A stretch of 49,342 nucleotides of DNA, taken from assembly GCF_001039355.2 (NCBI RefSeq), contig NW_019775444.1, positions 146,854 through 196,195 of the forward strand. Direction: 5' to 3'. The stretch is from Lingula anatina (lineage: Eukaryota > Brachiopoda > Lingulata > Lingulida > Lingulidae). This document shows positions 13,137 through 24,215 of the stretch, one piece after another. The translations under genes and the position numbers were made by a program. The notes below the pieces were generated by a model. That model was not told where the DNA came from. It was given only the letters and a program-made list of their open reading frames with translations, and ran no database searches. Numbering within the stretch: the first letter of the stretch is position 1; the number at the start of each line of letters is the position of its first letter.

Positions 13137-14267
13137 ATGGCCATGCGAATTTCCTGGGTTGTAAGTTCTTTTAAAAACATTGGGGTTCCCACCGTGCGGC
13201 GTCTCAGTTCGGCACCAGGAATAGTTTCAAAAATAACATACAACGAGTATGGAGATCCTTCAAAAGTTTTACGCCTCAGTAAAGGTGATATCCTGCAAAT
13301 TCAGAGGGGAGAAGTGCTTGTGAAAGTCCTTGCATCTCCTGTCAACCCTGCAGATATCAATACAATACAGGGTGTGTACCCGATCAGGCCACCGCTACCT
13401 GCCGTAGGAGGGAATGAAGGCGTGGGTGAAATAATTGAAGTAGGGGCTGAGGTACAAAACTTAAAGCCTGGAGACTGGGTTCTCCCGTCACGTGCCGGCT
13501 CCGTTGGTACTTGGTCTACCCACTATGTTTGTTCCCCACGTGACATCAGGACAGTTCCGAACGATATTCCTGTTTTACATGCAGCAACACTCGCAGTGAA
13601 TCCATGCACAGCTTACCGCATGCTGAAGGATTTTGCAGACTTAAAAGAGGGTGATTACGTTATTCAGAATGGAAGTAATACTGCAGTGGGTCAAGCTGTT
13701 ACTCAAATTGGCAAGGAATTAAAAATCAATCTGATCAACGTTGTGAGGAACCATGCCATGCCTGAATGTGTTCAACACCATGAATCACTCGGTGCAGCTA
13801 AAGTAGTCAGTGAGGACTTTTTGCGCTCCAGTAATATGAAGGATTACATCAACAGTTTGCCATCAAAGCCAAAGTTAGCATTGAATTGTGTGGGTGGTGA
13901 CGTAGCCACAAACATGATAAGGCATCTAGCAAAGGGCTCAGTTATGGTCACTTATGGTGGGTTGTCAAGAAAACCAGTGACTATAGGCACAGGATCTCTA
14001 ATATTCAGTGACATAAGAATACTTGGCTTTTGGATGTCAGAATGGAATGCCCACCATGTCAACTCAGCAGAGAGTGTTGAAATGATCAACTTTCTGTGTC
14101 AAATGATCAGACAAAAGAAATTCAAAGCCCCAAAGGCTTGTGCAGTACCTTTAGAGAACTTCAGAGATGCTGTGATTAATTCCATGTCATTTGGGAATAG
14201 AGCTAAGAATATTTTAGCCATGAATGAAAAGGTGCTGGCTGAAATAAATTCTGGAGAGGAAGCTTAA
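13137..14267 (+). CDS. MECR: Enoyl-[acyl-carrier-protein] reductase, mitochondrial (trans-2-enoyl-CoA reductase)
   Basis: MECR reduces trans-2-enoyl thioesters with NADPH in the last step of mitochondrial fatty acid synthesis, the pathway that supplies octanoate for lipoate. The 376-aa product is close to the human length (373 aa) and complete. Residues 1-25 are rich in Arg/Ser with RRLSS, a likely mitochondrial presequence. The medium-chain reductase fold follows: VNPADINTIQGVYP (residues 69-82), where Tyr81 aligns with the catalytic tyrosine of the family; GGNEGVGEI (91-99); the nucleotide-binding loop QNGSNTAVGQAV (177-188); LNCVGGD; and VTYGGL. The usual zinc ligands of alcohol dehydrogenases are absent, as expected. 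Two in-frame ATGs lie six bases apart; the first has the context ACAATGG. The whole frame is one exon, unlike the multi-exon vertebrate gene. A poly(A) signal lies about 400 bp downstream. Confidence 0.96.
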   Translation: MAMRISWVVSSFKNIGVPTVRRLSSAPGIVSKITYNEYGDPSKVLRLSKGDILQIQRGEVLVKVLASPVNPADINTIQGVYPIRPPLPAVGGNEGVGEIIEVGAEVQNLKPGDWVLPSRAGSVGTWSTHYVCSPRDIRTVPNDIPVLHAATLAVNPCTAYRMLKDFADLKEGDYVIQNGSNTAVGQAVTQIGKELKINLINVVRNHAMPECVQHHESLGAAKVVSEDFLRSSNMKDYINSLPSKPKLALNCVGGDVATNMIRHLAKGSVMVTYGGLSRKPVTIGTGSLIFSDIRILGFWMSEWNAHHVNSAESVEMINFLCQMIRQKKFKAPKACAVPLENFRDAVINSMSFGNRAKNILAMNEKVLAEINSGEEA

Positions 14268-15777
14268 CAACTTTTTTAAAATTGTTTTTTTTTATATGTA
14301 AAAAAGGGGAATCCCAACATGTATGATAATCTCATTTATAAACATTGTAGTTTTAAAGGAGTGTCAATTAGTGATAATATTTATTCATCATGGTTGAGAA
14401 AAATAGTAATTTTTTGTTACATGCTTAAAAGATTTACTGTGAACAAAAAAGAATATAGTAATTTACTTTGGTATAAACACTTCACTTTATAACTGTCAAC
14501 TTTGAAATATATATTAGATTCTTTACTCGGTGTAAAACTCTGTTACTTGCAATATGCTGTTGATGCATTTATTCATGCAGTTAAAATGGTGTTTTCAAAA
14601 ATGCATAATGTAGAGAGGTGGCCAGTCTTTTACTATGAATTTGTCATGTAATCGTAAGTATCTGTAAGAATAAATTACCATCATGTTTTTTAAACCTGTT
14701 TCTTAAACTTTAATTCAGATTTGCTTTGCCCATAACAAAAACTGTAGAAATATAGTGTGCGTTAGATTTTAAAACTAAAAAAAAACTCGAATATTTAATT
14801 TTTTCTATATCACCAGTGTACCTGGCCAGAAACCATTTACTAGTTTAAAATACCTATTTTTGCTGTCATTGCAATTCAACTTTCTGTCTCTTCATAAAGA
14901 GTGACTCAATAAGAGTGGCTGAAGTGATTCAATAATTATAAAGATAAAACTCAAAATCGGTTTATACCCCTTGTAGGTTAATTTTGTTAACGGTTTTGGA
15001 TGTTATATGCCTTGGCTATAAATGGAAAAGTATTAATATTTCCCAGGGTTTTTATAGGAATATCTAATGCCCATTGCGTGCCTTCAAAATAATGGTGTGG
15101 CAAAGAAATTCTGTTAATTTAGGTTTTTCTAAGTAAACTAGGCAACGGGTGCTTTTGTTGTCCTTTTTCTTCGTCGTATTTGAACAGATCAGATTAAAAA
15201 GCAGCAAGAAGAAACTTTATCAATTCGATATAAGACATTTTAATCAATTTAGAAAAATATGCAAATAATCAAAACTTGTGATAATGAATAATTATTATAC
15301 TGTAATTGTGGCTTTCGCAAAAAGTGGGTTTGTCCACGTTTCCGTCATAAAGAAGGGTTGCATAAGTTTTTATCTCTTTTTTTCTTCCTTTAACGACATA
15401 ATAATACGGTCTCAGCATTATTATAATAACATAAATTTTATTTGATAAGAGGTTTATAAAATTCCAGTCGCCAAATTTAATAGCATTTTTACATGTAATA
15501 TTTCCTAGACTGAATTTCTAGTCAGATATATATATATATAAAATCATTATTCCCGTACACTGGGATGTGAAATCAAGTTCACAGTAATCTGGATCAAAGA
15601 ATACGGGAGAAATGCAAAGCATGTGATTCCCATTTGAAACTATGCGTAGATGTTCGATGTGTTCTCAGATTGAATGAATGTTTTTAACGCAAATGTCATT
15701 TTCTTACGCTTGGTTATTTCAGTATGTATGGTGGAAATTCTATTCTTTCTCTCTCTCCCTCTTTTGTGTATCCCGTT
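14268..15777. other. MECR 3' UTR and intergenic DNA
   Basis: The AATAAA at 14669-14674 probably ends the MECR transcript. The rest is AT-rich with a short (TA)n run near 15529-15541. I see no coding exon. The part adjacent to 15778 would be the 3' UTR of the minus-strand TSP1 gene. Confidence 0.6.
14669..14674 (+). promoter_or_regulatory. Candidate polyadenylation signal for MECR
   Basis: Canonical AATAAA, 402 bp after the MECR stop codon, followed by a T-rich stretch (GTTTTTTAAACCTGTTTC). Confidence 0.55.
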
Positions 15778-17806
15778 TTAGCCCTTGTTTGGGACGCGGA
15801 CGAGTCCAGTTTTAACGTTCGCATATCCTCCATGCTTTTTGGCTGGCGACTTATGTTCAACTGGTAGGAAGTGTGATTTTCCTGAAATTGGAAACAAACG
15901 TTGCAGCCTCTGCTTCTTAAATAAGTTATTGTTTAATTCATTTTTTCAGGTAAGTGAATTTTAGCGGTCAGATGATAAAGATGACACAAGAGAAAATGAC
16001 ATGGAACAGCGGTATGGTTTTCAAGATTTAAAAAAGTGACTCCTTTCACACCTCGCTGTTTACATTAACGATACGGTCTGTACCGGTGTGACAAGAATGG
16101 TAGTCCTAGGAATGGAAGTCCGGCGTTTCAATATGATTAGTACAGGTTGTGTTTTAGTAGATGGGACAAATGTGCAAAGAAATGGAGAACGGACTACGGT
16201 TCCTTGCGGACTTCCATTCCTGTTACACCGGCACATTTTCCGAGATTAAAACCCCGAAAGCGTTATTACTTTACCTGTGCCTGGGCTGATGCCAGTCTGA
16301 ATTAATTCAATAGCTGCACTTTTTGCACATTTTCATTCTAACGTTATCACATATTATGAACCTTATACCTAGACTGATGTCAATCTGGTTTAACGCAGTG
16401 CCAACAATTTTTGCATTAGGCCCTATTTTATCTAACGAAGAAAATCATATAAAGTTTATGTGGGGTTTTGCAAAAGAAATAGTGCAAGCATAGCAGGCAA
16501 ACCTTAATTACAAACGTGAAGACGAACGCATGACATATTCACACAAACAAATACACAATTAAAATTGCTTCAACAGATTAAAAAAATACGTTTTAAAACT
16601 CACGAGGAGCACAGGACTGAGGGCATCCGCACACGTCAGTTTCTCCCTTTTCACACACTGTCGTCTCAACAGCATCGCCTTTACACTCGGGGGAGTTGAC
16701 AGGAATGGGATTGGTGCAGGTACGGTGGCGGATCTTAACGCCGGAGCAGCACGGGGTAGCCACTGACCAAGCCGCCCAATGACCTTCGACTGAAGTAAAA
16801 AGATAATTGAATATGTACAGAAGAAGTTTGGTTTATTGTTTTTTCCGCCCAATTGAGACCGCAAACCACAATTGTGGCGATGATGGCGAATTTTTGATGA
16901 CAGTTTTTTCGAACTACCTAAATTTCCTTATTTCTACTAAAAATGTTCATGCTTGACATTAGCGATAGGTTTAAGCGCTTCATGTTTTCCCCTGATAGTT
17001 TCAATTTAATGTAAGTGGCTGGCGTTGTCACCTTATCATAAATCTAAGGAGCAAAAAAATTTAAATAGTTTTATATGAAGTCAAATAATGTTATAGAATC
17101 ATGTATGATGATTAGCACTTTCCTTTTTTCGTTTCTTCTGTTACTTACTTTTGCATTGGTGTGTGTTACACAAGGCAATATCAACGGAGGAGCCAGCACA
17201 GACGGAAAGACCGGGAGCATAGGTCTTGCTGTACACCTGGCGAACCAGACATTCTCTCCTGCGCAACTTAATTCCACCGCCGCAAGAAGCGGTACAGATG
17301 GAGAACTCACTCCACAGACTCCAGTTTGCGACTTGTACCACTGTCTTTTTAACGACTGGCCTCACGGCTGGCGTCAGGAAACTGAAAGGACCTAGCCTCC
17401 CTGAAAGGTGGGATAAATTGCACTGAAAGGGTGTAAAGTGTTTTAAAGAAAACTAGCAGGACAAATTATTGACAGATAAAATGTTTTAAACAATCAATCA
17501 ATACTAGTACTACTTCTAATTAATATATATAGATAAATATTGTAAATCACAGAATAAAAAAATCTAAAAAAAGAAAAAAAAACATAGTGCACGTGAAAAA
17601 GTTTCGAGTCAAACGTCGAGTAAATTGGCGCTTTTTATAACTAGCTTTTTTCTAACTAGTAACTTGCGCTTGGGCAATGGTAGCGCTCGTAAATAGACAT
17701 ATAGATGAAAATATATTGTATTCTCTAGTTCATATTTGGGGGTTGAAATTCACATACCTGCAGTGAGAGCCACCACCAAAGTGAAAACGAGCGCACGTAA
17801 ATACAT
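15778..17806 (-). CDS. Small secreted protein with two thrombospondin type-1 repeats (paralogue 1)
   Basis: Four exons joined by phase-1 introns: 17758-17806, 17149-17391, 16604-16789 and 15778-15881; 193 aa. Exon 1 encodes a hydrophobic signal peptide (MYLRALVFTLVVALTA). Repeat 1 (about residues 39-97) has WSLW, the CTASCGGGIK motif and paired cysteines, the normal TSP1 pattern. Repeat 2 (about 98-158) has HWAAWS but reads TPCCSG where CSxTCG is usual, then IRHRTC and PECKGDAVE. The last exon, placed by a good acceptor (CAATTTCAG) and frame, gives a 33-residue basic tail (KSPAKKHGG and following) before TAA; it is the least certain part. TSP1 repeats usually bind matrix proteins or glycosaminoglycans, so an extracellular role is likely but no specific function can be named. 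A TTTAAAA box lies 50-56 bp upstream of the ATG. Paralogue 2 lies 1.9 kb upstream. Confidence 0.8.
16081..16232. repeat. Imperfect inverted repeat inside intron 3 of TSP1 paralogue 1
   Basis: The segment near 16083-16107 and the one near 16206-16230 are inverted copies over about 25 bp with three mismatches, by eye. The left arm also holds a short direct repeat (AGAATGGTAGTCC, then GGAATGGAAGTCC). Possible remnant of a small mobile element. Confidence 0.5.
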
Positions 17807-19701
17807 GGTCGACGCGGTCGGTGAAACTGACACTCCTCTTTCGGTTTGGGCAGCCTTTTAAACTGGTCGATGATAGCGCGCCAATTATAATCAAATGGAT
17901 TAAGCTGACCCATCGTGTACGTTTAAAGTGCAGCATTGTTTTGGAATACCATTAGGTGTATAATTAGGTTGGCTTTGACGATGTTTAGCATTTTATTAAC
18001 CTCGTGCTTGAACCCATTAGTTCAAAAATGAAAAAAAAAAGATGTATGTGCGAACGGACCAAATGCCATTTACCTGGGTTTGAAAGTATTTTGATTATGA
18101 TTGACGAATAAACAAATATTGATTAAACGTAGATTAACTTTTTATCAAAGGAAACCTTAATATATTCATCTTTATAGTATAGAGCTATGCAATTAGAACA
18201 TTAGAATGGCTCCCACTAATCAGAAACAAAATGCAATATTTTCATTACCGAGACAGATGTCCTGGATAGAAAAGACTCATGCCGCTGACACTTAAACGTT
18301 TTGAATTTCATTTATGAGACGCTATAAACTGATAATAACGGAGAACAAACAAACAATGACAGGTTTTGAGTTTTTAGCTAATCAAGATTTTAAAAAAGCA
18401 GTTATGCTACCAAATATGTGTTTGAGTGGGTAGCAGTGATCTTTCAATCTATTGTGAAATAAGATGAAATGTGAAACCGTGTTTCGTTTTTCAAGTTTGT
18501 AGAGCAACACCAAAGAGACAAAGGGACAGGATTGTGGTAGATGTGCAGTGCTTTTATTACCCAGATGTGCTCTGTCTTTAAGGAATGGCTACATAGGGGT
18601 TGTGCTTTAACAGATTTAAAATGTTCATTGCTTGCTGCAGCTGTGCCCAGTTTTTATAGAAAAATCGCATTAGTAATTGGCCAACGTGGAGTCGTTTGGC
18701 CTAGGATGGGATGTGTATAATGTTTGCTCTAGCACAAGATAGTGGGGTGTGGGTTCTATAAGTTATTCGATGATTGGTTTCAGAAATGTATGTTTCGACA
18801 TTGGTCTGCCTTTTTTTATACTGACAATTCAATGTTTCTCGGTTTTTGCAACTGGCGGACATCATCATAAAGACTATCGTGTGTGTGCGTTTTGTGAAAA
18901 AGGACCGAATATGATATGTAGTGGAGATTAATTCCAAAAACTGAGAAGATGACCTTGTGGCAGCATAAGTGGGATGGTTTCCAAATGTGATGTGATGGAA
19001 CTTTGGAACAACATCTTACATGGAGAAGGATTGGAAACGCAAGCGGAAGTTTTTGTTTGAGCCGTATTCAGGCTCTTAGTACAGATTCACCGGTGAGGCA
19101 GAGAAAGTTATTTCACCAGGTACAGCCAGATGCGCTCAGTGTAAAGCAATAACAATTCAGAAAGTAATTCTCTAAGCTTTTTATTGCATGTCACAAAAAG
19201 AAAATTAGAAAAAATGTTTCAAGATTACAAAAACACTGACATTTAATTAATTTCGTAGGTGAGATTCTTTCAACTTTCCCTAAAATATTTATTTTTGTTT
19301 TTATTAATACATAACTTACAATTTAATGTAATAAATCATAAGTATAAATACATTTTCACGAACTCAAATCCCAAACTAGAAAAGCATTCAGAGGGCGCAG
19401 ATTTCCGCCAAGTCAAATTATTAACTAATAATTAATCATTAATTAATTAATGGATCATCACCAAAGTACAATGTATATTCACTTCTGAGTTAGCCCATTT
19501 GTGACCTATCATGAACATTTCATTAAAATACACCCATGATTTTATGAGTTAGGCTGGTGACAATGAGACAAACTAACACACACAAGAGGTGATTTTCACA
19601 ATCTTCTTATTCCTCTTTTCTTGTCAACTGTCACTGTTATGATAAGGGCCTTGTCTTCAGTTTGCCTTGATTCGCTTCATTGTCTTCATTCGCCCTTTTA
19701 T
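17807..19701. other. Intergenic DNA between the two TSP1 genes
   Basis: About 1.9 kb, AT-rich. The right part probably contains the 3' UTR of TSP1 paralogue 2. I find no exon with good splice sites. ORFs here are short and show no family similarity. Confidence 0.6.
17856..17862 (-). promoter_or_regulatory. TTTAAAA box upstream of TSP1 paralogue 1
   Basis: Minus strand reads TTTAAAA, 50-56 bp before the start codon at 17806. Its spacing nearly matches the equivalent box in paralogue 2. Candidate TATA-like element. Confidence 0.35.
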
Positions 19702-21611
19702 CTAATGCTTCTGGTAGAAGGGCTTATACGCTGAAATTAAATTAAATCTCATTACACGCGGATATCATCATCATTTGAATTTTGATAAAGTAAGTCATAT
19801 GTAATTTGTTCAAACCTGTATTTAATATTATATACCTTTTAAGTGCAAGATGGGCATAATCTATATGCACTGGTACTGGTACTCACTGGCATTCAATTTG
19901 GTATATGACCACGCCCACGCACAGACTGCCTTACTCGCATATTCTCAAAGATTTCCCGACATTAACACTGTTTTTAGGGAAGAAAACTTTATTTCAGAAT
20001 TAAAATATGTTGCTTGTTTTCGTTTTGAGAATCTAAAAAATGACAATCGCAAAAAATTATGGGTTTGTTCAAGAAAAACTAAACGAAGAAGTTGCAGGAA
20101 TGGGAACCATCCAAAGTAGCCCAAAGTCTCGCGACTGAGCATCAAATCATGCGAGATTTCCCTAATTTTGAGGGAGAGTGGGTAAGAAATAAAGGCTGGC
20201 TAGCGAATGCGATGTGAAAACTATTTAAAGATGACAATTTATCCACGTACATTTTTTAGTAGTTTTCTGTCGAAATAGAGTCTATTGCACAACAGTATGA
20301 ATTTTTCACGTTTTTGTGTCACTTTTGTATTGCTTTCTAAGAGAACTTTACCAGCACATAAAGTTTTACACTTACTTACATTAAGAATTTAACCCACCTC
20401 ACCCGGATTATCGTACATTTTCTAGTCTTGCATGGCGTCATGCAATGCCTTAGGCTTCCTTTTAGACTATGATTCCCTTTGTCGTGGCAAAAAGGTTTAC
20501 CAAAGAACTTGCTCTCCAGTGAACAGAAGAATGCTGGAGTGCAAGCTGTCAATCAAGCAAACAAAAAAGTCAACATCTAGTCATCTAGCTGCAAAAGGCC
20601 TATTGATTTTAACTTACGTTTGGGACATGCCGATGGGCAGCCGCCACAAGTTTCCTTTGCGCCTTTAGAACAAAGAGTCACCTCAACGGCGTCCCCTTTA
20701 CACTCGGGAGCATTGACGGGGACCGGGGCGGAGCAGCTGCGGTGGCGGATTTGCGAACCATGACAGCATCCGCTGAAGATCGACCAGGGAGCCCATCCGC
20801 CGTAAACTGTAAAAGTATAATAATAGAAATATATAAGGAGAAAAGAGATAAATAAATAGATAAAGAGAAAAATTATACCAAATAGTGATGCTTTTAATAT
20901 AATGAATACAATTTGAAAATGTGTAACATAGGATGTTCAAGACCAATTATGCTAGTCAACCACAGATTAACTTTGATACAGAAACAAAATCCTGATGGGA
21001 TTCATGAAGAAATTGACAAAAACTTTCGGTGATCTACTTACTGACACACTTCTTGGTGTTACATGGAAGAACTTCGACAGAAACTCCAGGACAAGTGGTG
21101 CTGTCATACCCGTTGCCCTTAGCTGAAGTGTAGTAGACATCGCAAGACCTTGTCCTCACTTTAATTCCACCGCCACACGAGGCAGTGCACTGGGTAAAAA
21201 CCGACCACGGACCCCACTGAGCAACCATCCTGTGTTTTGGGCTATAGCTGCCTGAAGTAATAATAGATATTTACTGGTAGACTTAAATGAGCTTTAGAAA
21301 AATTGCGCTTTCATGCCAAATGGCATCTTCAGCGTATTTCAATCAAAATGATGTATCCAGATAATTCTTTTTTCTTTAAAAGTGAAACAAAAAAATTTAA
21401 ACGAAATAAAAGACAGTTTTATGAAGCGAAATAAAATGATTTAGATGAATTTGTACGATATAGAATACAGTAAAAAAATAATATAAAAAAAATAAATGAC
21501 AGCTTGGTTTGCATAATAGGAAAACAAAACATCGTGCACAAAATTTATAGTACCTGCTCCATACACCACTAACAGGAGGACCAGCCCCAGTGAGAGCTCT
21601 ACCATGTCCAT
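19702..21611 (-). CDS. Small secreted protein with two thrombospondin type-1 repeats (paralogue 2)
   Basis: Four exons, all introns phase 1: 21554-21611, 21042-21251, 20618-20806 and 19702-19730; 161 aa. The signal peptide is MDMVELSLGLVLLLVVYGA. Repeat 1 (about residues 30-89) has QWGPWS and the canonical CTASCGGGIK. Repeat 2 (about 90-152) has GGWAPWS, then SGCCHGSQIRHRSC with the same CC variation as paralogue 1, and the shared block APECKGDAVE. The final exon has a strong acceptor (TTTAATTTCAG) and encodes only PYKPFYQKH plus stop. Same exon count, phases and domain order as paralogue 1 point to tandem gene duplication, while the C-terminal tails are unrelated. The metalloprotease gene lies 2.6 kb upstream on the same strand. 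The extracellular location is clear; the function is not known from sequence. Confidence 0.8.
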
Positions 21612-21661
21612 TGTTTCGAAGCTTGCAGGACACGAAATGTCCAAAACTCAAAAATGGTCTG

Positions 21662-21669
21662 TTTTTAAA
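21662..21669 (-). promoter_or_regulatory. TTTAAAAA box upstream of TSP1 paralogue 2
   Basis: Minus strand reads TTTAAAAA about 51-58 bp before the start codon at 21611, nearly the same position as the TTTAAAA box of paralogue 1. Candidate TATA-like element kept after duplication. Confidence 0.35.
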
Positions 21670-23398
21670 GAAAACTATTGATTTCATTTATGTATTCACT
21701 TAATATTTATTTTCTTATTAGTATTTCCAACCAAAGTCTAAAGTGACCCGAGGTCTCGATGTAGACGACGATGTTACACTAACAGCGGTAAGCGGGGCGG
21801 GGTAATGTTGCCAAAATATTTTCATTTGATATAAAATGCGTTTAATGTTTAGAAGAACTCCAGTTTAAGCAGTTACGGGCATATTTGTAGTTTGTTATTA
21901 TTTCATATTAAAATATCTTGGTCGCCAATCTGGCTTGGTTTATGCAGCAAAACAAGTTATATCAATGTTATTACCTCGTTCTTATTGTAACTAAATGCGA
22001 CACGAAAAGATTGAAGTCAATTTTACAATAAAAAGTGTTGCCAGCATACAAATGTAGGTATAAAAAAATGCTGTCGGACTATTAATTTATACTTAAATGA
22101 AAAAATAAACTTTCTTTTTTTCGAGAAAATGTAGCTTGCATGTTGCACAAAGTTCTTATCACCAACAATCATAAAAGTAGTTTATGTAAAAGCACGTTTG
22201 TGCTTCAAGTTTGTAATCATTCTTGAGTTGGGGCATATGAGGCATAATGCCAGTTGAATTTATGTGAAAGAAAGCGGGATCATTATATCAAAACATGCAG
22301 GTTAGGTCACTGATAAATACTTTTTAAATTTGCATTTTTTTCTTTTAATAAGTGTGTGTGTGGGGGGGGGGGGGGGGAGGGGGGAGGAGGATTAGACGAA
22401 ACAATATGATAAAACCTATATCACGCAGGTAGATTGGCATTCTCTTGAATTGCTAAGAATTTCGGATAAAAATCAAACTATACATGTAAAGTTCGTTTAT
22501 ATTGGATAGATATAGATTGACATAAAACACCAAAGGAACAGCATCGTAAAGGCCATTTAAATCGATTTTGATGGAATACCTTAAGAATATCTCCTGTGGC
22601 CTTACGGACCAAATCGCAATCAAAATCTCTTTAATGGCGTGTTTTACGTCGATGAAGAGTCACAAATACTTCAAATGATGCCAAGATTTATGAAAATACA
22701 GTTTCACACGCATTCTAAGATAAAGCAAATGTTGAAAAAAGATAATACTTTCCCATTTGCCTTTTATGCCATAAGAAAAGTTTTCATCAGTCTTTACACG
22801 CAACATTAGGCGGATGGTTACATCGTGCCAAAGACCACATGTGTGTGTCGATGTCTAGAATGTATTTTTTTCTCTACTTAAATTGTTTTTTAGAAAAAAG
22901 TTTGACAGATTCAGCTCTTATAATATCTTGAGTTTTATTGACTTTATTTTATGGTTCATAAATTACGGGTGTGTAAGAGAGTCACGTTTATATTGAAACA
23001 TCCTTTACTATCACCATTAAGACTGAAATAAAAAAAAATGAGGGCCAAAACGACCAGAAACCCGGATTACCTTGTCAACTGGACCGTTTTTTAACTTGCG
23101 GAGACGTCAGTGCCTTTTTTTTTTTTTTTTTTTTTAAGAGTTTCTACTGAGTTTCGGGACTCTCACGTGACAGAGTAGTCACCTTTTATCCCCTGACAGC
23201 AAGGTGTCACACATGGGTGGCAGGTAGTGTGTGCTGTGTTACCGGTTAACAGTTTGCTCTGAATATCAGAGGGTAACAGTTTTAAAAGTAATTTGTGTGG
23301 GGTCCTACATGCCATGCAAACCCATTGGGTGTGCTTTGAAATTTCTATTGTCTATTTCATTGAAATAAGTGGTTATACTCAGAGTTGGGCTATTTAAG

Positions 23399-23702
23399 TT
23401 AAAGGGATAATAACTATTCGTATGAGATCTATATTTCACAATAAAAACATTGTGAACAATTCATAGAAATATAACATATTCTGTTTTTCCACAAAAACGG
23501 CAGTTATAGCTATTATTCTGATATCTGAACTTGTCTTTAGACCACGTGACCTCCACTGACGGCTATATTTTTAGAAAAAAAAACAGGGACTAACTTTGAA
23601 TGTAAAAATGGATTCATTAACCATTGGTAAGTATGGAAAAATTGTTGTTTACTCCAGGAAAATTCATTTTTTGGCCAAAACGAAGAGTTATTATCCCTTT
23701 AA
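23399..23702. mobile_element. MITE-like element with terminal inverted repeats and TTAA ends
   Basis: The left end 23399-23421 and the right end 23680-23702 are inverted copies matching at 22 of 23 bases. Each end reads TTAA next to AGGGATAATAACT. TTAA on both outer edges fits the piggyBac-type target duplication. The roughly 300-bp body has no transposase frame, so it would be non-autonomous. The superfamily assignment is tentative. Confidence 0.6.
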
Positions 23703-24215
23703 TTTCATAACGTGCTGATTGGGTACAAATGTAATTCGTGTTGATCTTACGAACAAATTGACTCACGAATCCCTGAGGACGCACGTTGCTCAAGGCCCTG
23801 GTAGTACTGCTTAGTACAAAAAACGAATTGTAGAATTGCTTTGCGATAAAATATTTATTGAGTATATTAATAGGTGACATTTGGGCCATTTGAAAACAAT
23901 AAATAGAGTTTGTAGAATTTTACTCCACCAGTTCTACAATGCACCTTGTTTCAGTTTTGGAAATCATCTACATGGAATTTTAAATCCAGAACTGAACTGA
24001 ATGGTCGAAAAGTCTAATAGGAAATTTTGTTTCTGAAAGAAAATACAATAATGTTAGTGCCAATTATCCATTTGAAAACAGACATTAAGACTGTTTGAGG
24101 TAAATTTTAAATGTGCACAAAAGAAACACTATATTCCAAACTAATTTAAAAAAAAACTTTAAAAATTAAAGAAAATGTCGTTATTTTAACATTCACAAGG
24201 AAATAAGTACACACC

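Larger units (their letters stand above)
21612..24215. other. Intergenic DNA between TSP1 paralogue 2 and the metalloprotease
   Basis: Contains a G run (22362-22377), a T run near 23117-23135 and a TTAA-flanked inverted-repeat element (23399-23702). No coding exon was recognised. Confidence 0.6.

Noticed and set aside
16559-16864. 101-aa minus-strand frame starting MRSQLGG
   Set aside because: It is a different frame across TSP1 paralogue 1 exon 3; only the other frame gives the cysteine and tryptophan pattern of a TSP1 repeat.
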